A DNA stretch of 64,000 nt, taken from the NCBI RefSeq assembly GCF_000716675.1, contig NZ_JNXT01000022.1:177808-241807 (forward strand), written 5' to 3'. The notes below the pieces were generated by a model. It searched no databases. It saw nothing but the letters and a program-made list of their open reading frames with translations, and was not told the DNA's origin. The position numbers and the translations under genes were made by a program. This stretch comes from Streptomyces alboflavus (lineage in GTDB: Bacteria > Actinomycetota > Actinomycetes > Streptomycetales > Streptomycetaceae). Shown here one piece after another: positions 30,079 through 37,973 of the stretch (position 1 is its first letter; every line of letters starts with the position of its first letter).

Positions 30079-31245
30079 CTACAACTTGTCCTTTGCCAAG
30101 CCGAAGCGTGCCCGCAAGCCCGTGCGTTCGTCCGTCGCCACCGCTGCCGCGCCGTCCGTGACCGTCTCGTAGACCGAGAGGATGTCGGCGCCGACCGTGG
30201 ACCAGTCGAAGCGGCGTACGTGCTTGGTGCCGCGTTCGCGGAGTTCCTCGCGGCGTTCGGGGTCGCGCAGGAGACGGATGGCGGCGTCGGCGAGCGAGGA
30301 GGCGTCCTCGTTGGCGAAGAGGTCGCCCGCCGCGCCCTGGTCGAGGACCTGGGCGAAGGCGTCGAGGTCGCTGGCGAGGACGGGGGCGCCCGCCGACATC
30401 GCCTCGACGAGGATGATGCCGAAGCTCTCGCCGCCGGTGTTCGGGGCGACGTACACGTCGACGCTGCGCAGCAGCCGCGCCTTGTCCTCGTCGCTGACCA
30501 TGCCGAGGAACTCCACCCGGGAGCGCAGCTCGGCGGGCAGGGAGGCGACGGCCTCCTCCTCGTCGCCGCGTCCTGCCACCAGGAGGCGAGCCTCGGGGCG
30601 GGCCGCGAAGATCTGCGGGAGGGCCTTCATCAGCACCGGCAGGCCCTTGCGGGGCTCGTCGATGCGTCCGATGAAGCCGATCGTCTGGCCCTGCCACTCG
30701 GGCTTGGGCTCGGCGCGGGCGAAGAAGTCGACGTCGACGCCGTTGGGGATGACCACGGCGTCGCCGCCCAGGTGCTCCACGAGCGTGCGGCGCGCGTACT
30801 CGCTGACGGCGATGCGCGCGCTGATCTTCTCCAGGGCGGGCTGGAGGATCGGATACGCGGCGATCATGGCCCGCGAACGCGGGTTGGAGGTGTGGAAGGT
30901 GGCGACGATCGGCCCCTGCGCCGCCCAGCACGTGAGCAGCCCGAGCGACGGCGAGGTCGGCTCGTGGATGTGGATCACGTCGAAGGTGCCGTCATGGAGC
31001 CAGCGGCGTACCCGCGCGGCCGAGATGAATCCGAAGTTCAGCCGCGCCACGGAGCCGTTGTAGGGAACCGGAACGGCCCGGCCCGCCGACACCACGTACG
31101 GCGGCAGGGGGGTCTCGTCATCGGCGGGAGCGAGGACGGAGACCTCATGCCCGAGGCGGATGAGGTGCTCCGCCAGATCGCGGATGTGGAACTGGACGCC
31201 GCCCGGCACGTCCCACGAGTAGGGGCAGACGATGCCGATCTTCAC
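30079..31245 (-). CDS. pimA: Phosphatidyl-inositol alpha-mannosyltransferase PimA
   Basis: 388 residues from GTG 31245, overlapping the patA stop (GTGA). GT4 family, GT-B fold: N-terminal acceptor domain with KIGIVCPYSWDVPGGVQFHI and HIHEPTSPSLGLL, C-terminal nucleotide-sugar domain with GFIGRIDEPRKGLPVLMKAL and the NTGGESFGIILVEAMSAGAP motif. Transfers mannose from GDP-mannose to phosphatidyl-inositol on the inner membrane face, the first step of PIM synthesis. Synteny with pgsA and patA makes the assignment firm. Confidence 0.95.
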   Translation of the reverse strand: MKIGIVCPYSWDVPGGVQFHIRDLAEHLIRLGHEVSVLAPADDETPLPPYVVSAGRAVPVPYNGSVARLNFGFISAARVRRWLHDGTFDVIHIHEPTSPSLGLLTCWAAQGPIVATFHTSNPRSRAMIAAYPILQPALEKISARIAVSEYARRTLVEHLGGDAVVIPNGVDVDFFARAEPKPEWQGQTIGFIGRIDEPRKGLPVLMKALPQIFAARPEARLLVAGRGDEEEAVASLPAELRSRVEFLGMVSDEDKARLLRSVDVYVAPNTGGESFGIILVEAMSAGAPVLASDLDAFAQVLDQGAAGDLFANEDASSLADAAIRLLRDPERREELRERGTKHVRRFDWSTVGADILSVYETVTDGAAAVATDERTGLRARFGLAKDKL

Positions 31246-32201
31246 GGCGACCCCTCGCCCGCCGGGCGGGGCGCCCCTTCGCCCGCGCGGCCGTCCGGCG
31301 CCTTGGCCGGGTCGAGGTCGGCGAGCCACAGGCGCTGGAGCATGTGCCAGTCCTGCGGGTGGTCGGCGATGCCGGTGGCGAAGGCGTCGGCGAGGGCCTG
31401 CGTCATGGCGGCCGTCTTCTCGCTGCGCGTCCCCGTCTCGGGCACGTCGACCGGCGGGTGGACGCGGCCCCGCATGACCGGCGAGTCGTCGTACCAGAGC
31501 GTCACCGGGAGCAGCAGCGCGCCGGTCTGCTGGGCGAGCGCGGCGGGCCCGGCCGGCATCCGCGCGCTCTCGCCGAAGAACTTCACCTCGACGCCGGACG
31601 CCGACAGATCACGGTCGGCGACCAGGCAGACGAGGCCGCCCGCGCGCAGCCGCCGCGCCAGCGTGCCGAAGGCGGAGCCGCCGGTGTGCGGCAGGACCTC
31701 CATGCCGAGGCCGCTGCGGTAGGCCACGAAGCGGTCGTACAGGGACTCGGGCTTCTGCCGCTCCTGGACGGTCGTGAACGGCGTCTGGAGCTTCGTGGTG
31801 ACCCAGGCGCCCGCCAGGTCCCAGTTGCCCAGGTGCGGCAGCGCGAGGATCACGCCCCGGCCCGAGGCCAGGCCGTCGGTGAGGTGGTGCAGGTCGTCCG
31901 GGACGAAGCCGTTCCGGATGCGGTCCTTGCTCCAGGCGGGCAGTCTGAAGGACTCCATCCAGTACCGCATGTACGACCGCATGCCCGCCTTGGACAGCTC
32001 GGCGAGGCGCGCGGGGGACGCGTCGGGCACCACGCGCGCGTAGTTCGCCTCCAGACGGAGGACGCCCTTGCCGCGCCGCTTCCAGGCGAGGTCGGCGATG
32101 GTGCGGCCGAGGCGCACGGCGGCGGGCTCGGGAAGCTTCTTGACGGTGCTCCAGCCGAGGCCGTACAGCGCGTCCGTGAGCTTCTCCGTAGTGGGGCTCA
32201 T
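31242..32201 (-). CDS. patA: Phosphatidyl-inositol mannoside acyltransferase (PatA-type, LpxL/HtrB family)
   Basis: 319 residues. The acyltransferase HX4D box is ILALPHLGNWDLAG (His123, Asp128), followed by CLVADRDLSASGVEVKFFG and the substrate-groove segment MPAGPAALAQQTGALLLPV. It acylates the mannose of PIM1/PIM2. Coupled on both sides: its ATG overlaps the pgsA stop (ATGA) and its stop overlaps the pimA GTG. The last 20 residues are a variable Gly/Pro/Arg tail. Confidence 0.93.
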   Translation of the reverse strand: MSPTTEKLTDALYGLGWSTVKKLPEPAAVRLGRTIADLAWKRRGKGVLRLEANYARVVPDASPARLAELSKAGMRSYMRYWMESFRLPAWSKDRIRNGFVPDDLHHLTDGLASGRGVILALPHLGNWDLAGAWVTTKLQTPFTTVQERQKPESLYDRFVAYRSGLGMEVLPHTGGSAFGTLARRLRAGGLVCLVADRDLSASGVEVKFFGESARMPAGPAALAQQTGALLLPVTLWYDDSPVMRGRVHPPVDVPETGTRSEKTAAMTQALADAFATGIADHPQDWHMLQRLWLADLDPAKAPDGRAGEGAPRPAGEGSP

Positions 32202-32872
32202 GAAGCCGTCTCGCTCTCCTGGGGCGTCTCGCTGGCGGCCTCCTGGTCCGCCTCCTCCGCCTCACGGCGCACGGTCACCACGCGCTGCACCAGCGTCACG
32301 AGGCTGCCGACGGCGACGATCCACAGCGCGACGGGAAGCAGCACGTCGATGCCGGGGACCCCGAACTTGTGCAGTCCGGCGAAGCCCGCGGCGACCAGCG
32401 AGATCACCAGGCGCTCGGCCCGCTCGACCAGGCCGTTGACGGCGACGGGCAGGCCGATGGCCTCGCCGCGCGCCTTCGTGTACGACACGACCTGGCCGCT
32501 GGCCAGGCAGAAGATGGAGACCGCGCACAAGATGTTGTCGTCGCCGGACCCCGCGTACCAGAGCGCGAAGCCACCGAAGATCGCGCCGTCCGCGACCCGG
32601 TCGAGCGTGGAGTCGAGGAAAGCCCCCCACCGGCTGGACCGGCCGAGCTGGCGCGCCATGTTCCCGTCGACCAGGTCCGAGAACACGAACAGCGTGATGA
32701 CGACCGTGCCCCAGAAGAACTCGCCCCGGGGGTAGAAGACCAGCGCTCCCGCCACGACACCGGCCGTGCCGATGAACGTCACCGTGTCGGGGCTGACCCC
32801 GCGGCGGATGAGAAACGCGGCGAACGGTGTGAGGACACGCGTGAAGAATGCACGCGCGTACTTGTTCAGCAT
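32198..32872 (-). CDS. pgsA: Phosphatidylinositol phosphate synthase (CDP-alcohol phosphatidyltransferase)
   Basis: 224 residues, about six membrane segments. The CDP-alcohol phosphotransferase motif is exact: DLVDGNMARQLGRSSRWGAF then LDSTLD (Asp66, Asp69, Gly83, Asp87, Asp91). In actinobacteria this position, ahead of patA and pimA, is held by the enzyme that joins CDP-diacylglycerol and inositol 1-phosphate. Heads the pgsA-patA-pimA unit; divergent from EF-G2 with a 261-bp spacer. Confidence 0.94.
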   Translation of the reverse strand: MLNKYARAFFTRVLTPFAAFLIRRGVSPDTVTFIGTAGVVAGALVFYPRGEFFWGTVVITLFVFSDLVDGNMARQLGRSSRWGAFLDSTLDRVADGAIFGGFALWYAGSGDDNILCAVSIFCLASGQVVSYTKARGEAIGLPVAVNGLVERAERLVISLVAAGFAGLHKFGVPGIDVLLPVALWIVAVGSLVTLVQRVVTVRREAEEADQEAASETPQESETAS

Positions 32873-33133
32873 GGCCTTCCCGAGGGTCGGTGCCCATGGC
32901 GGCCCCGTTGGCCACCGGCTGGCCCATCGTAGTCACGCCCGCGACACACCGGCTCGCCCCCTCACGATCGCGTACGACGTATGGACGCACCGTGACACGA
33001 GTGCAAAGCTCGAAAGCACCGCGGGCGTCGCCGGAGCCGCCTTTCGCACGCGGGTCCCGTGTGTCCGCGCACAGCCAGCATCCCTGAGGGGGCTGAGCCT
33101 CCTCAGCCATGCGCGTAACCGGGAGGCCAAGGC

Positions 33134-35341
33134 ATGGGCGACAAGGCGAACGCACACCCCGGAGCCGCCGGCAGGGCAGCGACGGCCGACCATCCCGCGT
33201 CCGTACGGAATGTGGTGCTGGTCGGCCACAGCGGATCGGGCAAGACGACTCTGGTGGAAGCCCTCGCGCTGACCGCGGGGGCGGTGAACCGGGCGGGCCG
33301 GGTGGAGGACGGCACCTCGGTCTCGGACTACGACGACATAGAGCACCGCCAGCAACGCTCCGTACAGCTGTCCCTCGTCCCCGTCGAATGGGGCGGCTAC
33401 AAGATCAATATCCTGGACACCCCGGGATACGCCGACTTCGTCGGTGAGCTGAGGGCCGGTCTGCGTGCCGCGGACGCGGCCCTTTTCGTCGTCTCGGCGG
33501 CCGAGGGCGCCGAGGGCATCACCGGCGCGACCCGCATGGTGTGGGAGGAGTGCGCCGCGGTCGGCATGCCGCGGGCCATCGTGGTCACGCACCTGGAGGC
33601 GGCGCGCGCCGACTTCACGGACATCACGCGGTGCTGCGCCGAGGCCTTCGGCGCGGACGACCCCGACGCCGTCCTTCCGCTGTACCTGCCGCTCCACGGC
33701 GAGCAGGGGCCCGACGGGCACGCACCCGTCACCGGCCTGGTCGGACTGCTCTCGCAGCGGATCTTCGACTACGCGTCGGGCGAACGCAAGGAGTCCGAAC
33801 CGGGCGCCGACCAGTTGCCGGTGATCGAGGAGGCGCGCAACAAGCTCATCGAGGGGATCATCGCCGAGAGCGAGGACGAGTCCCTGATGGACCGCTACCT
33901 GGGCGGCGAGGACATCGACTACGAGACCCTCGTCCAGGACCTGGAGCGAGCCGTCGCACGCGGCATCTTCCACCCGGTCCTCGCCGCCGCCCCGGCCGCC
34001 GAGGGAGCCCGCCAGGGCATCGGCACCGTCGAGCTCCTGGAGCTGATCACCGGCGGCTTCCCCACCCCCCTGGAACACCCCGCCCCAGCCGTCACCACGC
34101 CCGCGGGAAAGCCCCGCCCGCCCCTCACCTGCGACCCCGAAGGCCCCCTCGCCGCCGAGGTGGTCAAGACCGCGTCCGACCCCTACGTCGGCCGGATCTC
34201 GCTGGTCCGCGTCTTCTCCGGGACCCTGCGCCCCGACGAGACCGTGCACGTGTCGGGGCACGGCCTCGCCGACCGCGGCCACGAGGACCACGACGTCGAC
34301 GAGCGCGTGGGCGCCCTGTCCTCGCCGTTCGGCAAGCAGCAGCGCACGCTCAGCCAGGCCATCGCGGGCGATCTGGCCTGCGTCGCCAAGCTCGGCCGCG
34401 CCGAGACCGGCGACACCCTCTCCGCCAAGGACGACCCGCTTCTGATGGAGCCCTGGGACATGCCCGACCCGCTGCTCCCGCTCGCCATCGAGGCGCACAG
34501 CAAGCCCGACGAGGACAAGCTCTCCCAGGGCCTCGCCCGCCTCGTCGCCGAGGACCCGACGATGCGGCTCGAACAGAACCAGGACACCCACCAGGTGGTC
34601 CTGTGGTGCCTGGGCGAGGCCCACGCGGACGTCGCCCTTGAGCGGCTGCGCCACCGCTACGGCGTGCAGGTCGACCTCGTGCCGCACAAGGTCTCGCTGC
34701 GGGAGACGTTCGGGGGCAGGGCCTCCGGGCGTGGCCGGCACGTGAAGCAGTCGGGCGGCCACGGGCAGTTCGCGATCTGCGAGATCGAGGTGGAGCCGCT
34801 GCCCGGCGGGAGCGGCATCGAGTTCGTCGACAAGGTCGTCGGCGGCGCGGTGCCACGGCAGTTCATCCCGTCCGTGGAGAAGGGCATCCGGGCGCAGGCG
34901 GCCAAGGGGGTCGCGGCCGGCTATCCGCTCATCGACGTGCGCGTGACGCTGCTCGACGGCAAGGCGCACTCGGTGGACTCCTCCGACGCCGCGTTCCAGA
35001 CGGCGGGCGCGCTCGCGCTGCGGGAGGCGGCCGCGGACGCCACCATCCACCTGCTCGAACCGGTCGCCGAGGTGCGGGTGCTGGTAAGCGACGAACACGT
35101 CGGCTCGGTCATGAGCGACCTGTCCGGGCGGCGCGGCCGCGTCGTGGGCACCGAGCAGGCCCCGGGCGGCCGCACCCTGGTCCGGGCCGAGGTCCCCGAG
35201 ATCGAGATCGGCCGGTACGCGGTGGACCTGCGCTCCCTCTCCCAGGGCACCGCCCGCTTCAGCCGGTCCTACGCCCGGCACGAGCCGATGCCCGCCCAGC
35301 TGTCCCAGAAGATCCGTGAACAGGCCGAGCACGGCGTCTAG
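33134..35341 (+). CDS. fusA2: Elongation factor G-like protein EF-G2 with degenerate GTPase motifs
   Basis: 735 residues with the full five-domain EF-G layout, including FTDIT, the domain IV core (GGHGQFAICEIEVEPLPGG) and the domain V end (VLVSDEHVGSVMSDLSGRRG, then RVVGTEQAPGGRT). The G domain departs from true EF-G: P-loop GHSGSGKTT, switch II LDTPGYADF with Tyr99 where EF-G has the catalytic His, and THLEA at the NKxD position. These are features of the actinobacterial EF-G2 paralogue; the mycobacterial one was reported to bind nucleotide but not to show ribosome-stimulated GTPase activity. Role unknown. Confidence 0.92.
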   Translation: MGDKANAHPGAAGRAATADHPASVRNVVLVGHSGSGKTTLVEALALTAGAVNRAGRVEDGTSVSDYDDIEHRQQRSVQLSLVPVEWGGYKINILDTPGYADFVGELRAGLRAADAALFVVSAAEGAEGITGATRMVWEECAAVGMPRAIVVTHLEAARADFTDITRCCAEAFGADDPDAVLPLYLPLHGEQGPDGHAPVTGLVGLLSQRIFDYASGERKESEPGADQLPVIEEARNKLIEGIIAESEDESLMDRYLGGEDIDYETLVQDLERAVARGIFHPVLAAAPAAEGARQGIGTVELLELITGGFPTPLEHPAPAVTTPAGKPRPPLTCDPEGPLAAEVVKTASDPYVGRISLVRVFSGTLRPDETVHVSGHGLADRGHEDHDVDERVGALSSPFGKQQRTLSQAIAGDLACVAKLGRAETGDTLSAKDDPLLMEPWDMPDPLLPLAIEAHSKPDEDKLSQGLARLVAEDPTMRLEQNQDTHQVVLWCLGEAHADVALERLRHRYGVQVDLVPHKVSLRETFGGRASGRGRHVKQSGGHGQFAICEIEVEPLPGGSGIEFVDKVVGGAVPRQFIPSVEKGIRAQAAKGVAAGYPLIDVRVTLLDGKAHSVDSSDAAFQTAGALALREAAADATIHLLEPVAEVRVLVSDEHVGSVMSDLSGRRGRVVGTEQAPGGRTLVRAEVPEIEIGRYAVDLRSLSQGTARFSRSYARHEPMPAQLSQKIREQAEHGV

Positions 35342-35360
35342 TTGACCCGGAAGGCCCCCG

Positions 35361-35396
35361 ATGCCGCCCGCCCGGAGCCCGTCCGGCGGGCGGCAT
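35361..35396 (+). terminator. Terminator of EF-G2 gene
   Basis: 12-bp perfect stem ATGCCGCCCGCC (35361-35372) with its complement (35385-35396), loop with a small inner pairing, followed by TT. It lies 20 bp after the EF-G2 stop, which argues against starting the next gene before it. Confidence 0.75.
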
Positions 35397-35488
35397 TTCA
35401 CGGCCCCCTGCCGGATGTCAGTGCGCACCTATACGCTGATGACCTGATCAAAAGCTGTACCGGCCGCTCAACAGGTGTGCCTGGCAAA

Positions 35489-35540
35489 GCAGTCGGGAAT
35501 CTCGGGAAACAACGCAGTCGGGAAGAAACGCAGTCGGGAA
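35489..35540. repeat. Short direct repeats before the 551-aa membrane protein gene
   Basis: Three copies of a GCAGTCGGGAA core start at 35489, 35514 and 35530; the last two are 16 bp apart in perfect tandem. They lie about 50-90 bp before the proposed start at 35582. They could be regulator sites or slippage products. Confidence 0.6.
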
Positions 35541-35581
35541 GAGTCGCGGCGCCAGGGGCGGTGCGGCGTTGGGGGCGGCAG

Positions 35582-37237
35582 GTGGCGGACGACGTATTCG
35601 ACTTCAGGCCGGGGGCCCAGGTCCCGCTGGCTGGCGCCGCAGGACAGACCGCGGCGACCCATGCCCTGGCGTCGGCGGCGTATCGCGACGGCGAGGTCGA
35701 CGACATCCTGAAGGCCAACAGCGACTGGCACAAATCCGTGGTCAAGCCCGGACTGTGGTCACTGTGCAAGCCCAGCCTGGGCGAGGCCTTCTCGCGCACC
35801 GTGCAGGTGCGGATGCTCGGCGGCGCACGCCCGGCGCTCATCCAGTCCTTCGGCACCGAGCCGCAGGCGGTCGTCGAGCACTGCCTGGCGGCCAACCGCA
35901 TCCGCAGGCAGCGGGACAGCTGGCTCACGGCCGTGATGGCGATCTGCGGGCTGCTCTTCCTGCCGGGCCTGCTCGCCTGGCTCCTGGTGTTCACCGCCCG
36001 CAGGTGGATCTCCAAGCAGAAGGACAAGCGCACCCAGGCCATCGCCACGGCCGTTCTCGTCGCCCTCGGCGTCCTCGTCGTGCTGCTCCTGATCAAGCTG
36101 CCCTTCGGCGGCTTCTGGGCCTGGTATCTGCGGATCTGCCCCATCGCGCCCGTGCTCGGCTGGTTCTGGGCCAAGCACGTCGCCGAGGGCACCGCCAAGG
36201 ACCTGCGGGACCGCTGGGACAGCCTGCTCGCGGGCGGCGGCATCGGCGCCAAGATCCCCGAAGCGGTCCCTGGCAGCCCCGGCGAGACCGCGGCCGAGCG
36301 GCTGCGCCAGGGCCTCGCCCGGCTCTCCGCCGAGCAGCAGTCCAACTCCGTCTTCTACGCGGGCCCCAAGGGAATACTGGGCATGGGCACCCGCTGGGGC
36401 AGCTGGCAGCTCGCCGAGGAGCTGACCCCCCGCGAAGAGGGCAAGGAGATCAACCCGTTCCGCAGCTGGGACGTCATACGCGCGGTGCACGACCAGCTCC
36501 GCATGCTGGAGCGCGGCCCCCTGCACACCGGCGGCTTCCCCAAGCCGTCGATAAAGCACTGGGTCGTCACCCCCATCGGCGAGAACGCGGGATCGGTCTC
36601 CCGCCCCTCGGGCACCGACGTCGACGCCTTCCAGATCAAGGGCCACGAGATACAGCGCATCTGCAACGAGCAGCAGTTCGGCAGCGGCGACCGGCACTAC
36701 CTGGGCGTCCAGTTCACCCTCTGGGACGGCCAGTTGGTGATCACGATGCTGATCACGGTCACCGTGCTCCACGAGACCCTGCGCATCGAGGTCACCGGGC
36801 ACGCGCTCGGCCCCGTGCACTCGCTGTTCACCAGCAAGCCCTCCCCCAAGACCAAGACGGTCAGCAAGACCGTGAAGTTCTGGGAGACCAAGACCCAGCA
36901 GCTGCCGCTCGTCGACGCCCAGGAGGTGGTGCGCCTCGCCGTGCGCGCCCCCTTCACCTGGTATCCGCCGATGCTGGACTACCTGGGCGGCAAGCTCGTC
37001 CTGCCCGAGCCGTTCGGCCTGCGGCACACCTGGGCCGACAAGCCGTGGCGGCACCGCTTCATGGCCGACGACGCCCTGCGCGCGGCCACACCGGTGCTGC
37101 GCGTGGTGCACTCGGCGGCCATCAAGGTCCTGGAGGAGAACGGCGTGAACACCGACCGCTTCAGCGGCCGCGCCACGTTCCTCAGCGGGGCGGTGCAGGA
37201 CCCCATGCCGCGCAACGCGGACGTGTACGGCACCTAG
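35582..37237 (+). CDS. Large membrane protein of unknown function
   Basis: 551 residues from GTG 35582 (VADDVFDFRPGAQVPLAGAA). An N-terminal soluble part of about 115 residues, two or three membrane segments (around residues 116-135, 155-175 and 180-200: ICGLLFLPGLLAWLLVF, TAVLVALGVLVVLLLIKLP), then a long soluble C-terminal part with several aromatic-rich strands. No catalytic motif recognised. Although the frame stays open back to 35342, the EF-G2 terminator lies in that stretch, so the GTG is preferred. It sits between EF-G2 and the HIT gene within the thrS-pgsA neighbourhood, suggesting an envelope role, but this is positional inference only. Confidence 0.8.
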   Translation: MADDVFDFRPGAQVPLAGAAGQTAATHALASAAYRDGEVDDILKANSDWHKSVVKPGLWSLCKPSLGEAFSRTVQVRMLGGARPALIQSFGTEPQAVVEHCLAANRIRRQRDSWLTAVMAICGLLFLPGLLAWLLVFTARRWISKQKDKRTQAIATAVLVALGVLVVLLLIKLPFGGFWAWYLRICPIAPVLGWFWAKHVAEGTAKDLRDRWDSLLAGGGIGAKIPEAVPGSPGETAAERLRQGLARLSAEQQSNSVFYAGPKGILGMGTRWGSWQLAEELTPREEGKEINPFRSWDVIRAVHDQLRMLERGPLHTGGFPKPSIKHWVVTPIGENAGSVSRPSGTDVDAFQIKGHEIQRICNEQQFGSGDRHYLGVQFTLWDGQLVITMLITVTVLHETLRIEVTGHALGPVHSLFTSKPSPKTKTVSKTVKFWETKTQQLPLVDAQEVVRLAVRAPFTWYPPMLDYLGGKLVLPEPFGLRHTWADKPWRHRFMADDALRAATPVLRVVHSAAIKVLEENGVNTDRFSGRATFLSGAVQDPMPRNADVYGT

Positions 37238-37246
37238 GCCCGGCCA

Positions 37247-37291
37247 CGGCGAAGAGGGCGGCGCGATCGGACCGCGCCGCCCTCTTCGCCG
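37247..37291. terminator. Bidirectional terminator between membrane protein gene and HIT gene
   Basis: 19-bp perfect stem (37247-37265 with 37273-37291) and a 7-nt loop, ten bases after one stop and 13 before the convergent one. Confidence 0.85.
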
Positions 37292-37303
37292 AACAGTCGG
37301 GCG

Positions 37304-37864
37304 TCACCCCACGGGCCACGCCTCCGCGAGCATCTTGCGGGTGTCGGCGAGGAGCTGGGGCAGCACCTTGGTGTGGCCGACGACCGGCATGAAGTTGGTG
37401 TCGCCGCCCCAGCGCGGCACGATGTGCTGGTGCAGATGGGCGGCGATCCCGGCGCCCGCGACGGTGCCCTGGTTCATGCCGATGTTGAAGCCGTGCGCCC
37501 CGGAGGCGGTGCGCAGCGCCGTCATCGCCTGCTTGGTCAGCTCGCCGAGCTCGACGGTCTCCAGTCCTGTCAGCTCCGTGTAGTCCGCGACGTGGCGGTA
37601 GGGCACCACCATCAGGTGGCCGCCGTTGTACGGGTAGAGGTTGAGCACCGCGTAGACGTGCTCACCCCGGGCGATGACCAGCCCGTCCTCGTCCGATTTC
37701 GCCGGGATCGAGCAGAAGGGGCAGCCGTCGTCCGCCCCTGGACCGGTGGGCTTGTTCTCGCCCTGGATGTACGCCATCCGGTGAGGCGTCCACAGGCGCT
37801 GGAACGCGTCCCGCGTCCCCACTCCGATCTGCTGCTCCGGCTCAATCGTCATGCTGTGCAGCAT
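37304..37864 (-). CDS. HIT-family protein, probable Ap4A phosphorylase/hydrolase
   Basis: 186 residues. The histidine triad is HLHQHIVPRW with the upstream Cys pair CPFCSI and NLYPYNGGHLMVVPYRH core. In mycobacteria the gene in this place, between thrS and pgsA (Rv2613c), is a diadenosine tetraphosphate phosphorylase, so the same activity is likely; synthetases such as ThrRS make Ap4A as a by-product. ATG 37864 taken; ATG 37852 is possible. Transcribed with thrS direction but a GC-rich hairpin separates them. Confidence 0.9.
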   Translation of the reverse strand: MLHSMTIEPEQQIGVGTRDAFQRLWTPHRMAYIQGENKPTGPGADDGCPFCSIPAKSDEDGLVIARGEHVYAVLNLYPYNGGHLMVVPYRHVADYTELTGLETVELGELTKQAMTALRTASGAHGFNIGMNQGTVAGAGIAAHLHQHIVPRWGGDTNFMPVVGHTKVLPQLLADTRKMLAEAWPVG

Positions 37865-37924
37865 ATGACTTCGCCCGTGGGCGGCGTGCCGCCGGGGCGG
37901 ACCCCGGGGTCGACGCCGGGGCGG

Positions 37925-37950
37925 GACCCCGGGGGTTCGTCCCCGGGGTC
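37925..37950 (-). terminator. Hairpin between thrS and HIT gene
   Basis: 10-bp stem GACCCCGGGG (37925-37934) with its complement (37941-37950), loop of six. Downstream of thrS on the same strand; may terminate or attenuate read-through into the HIT gene. Confidence 0.55.
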
Positions 37951-37973
37951 CTCCTGAAGCGTCCTGCCCGGCG

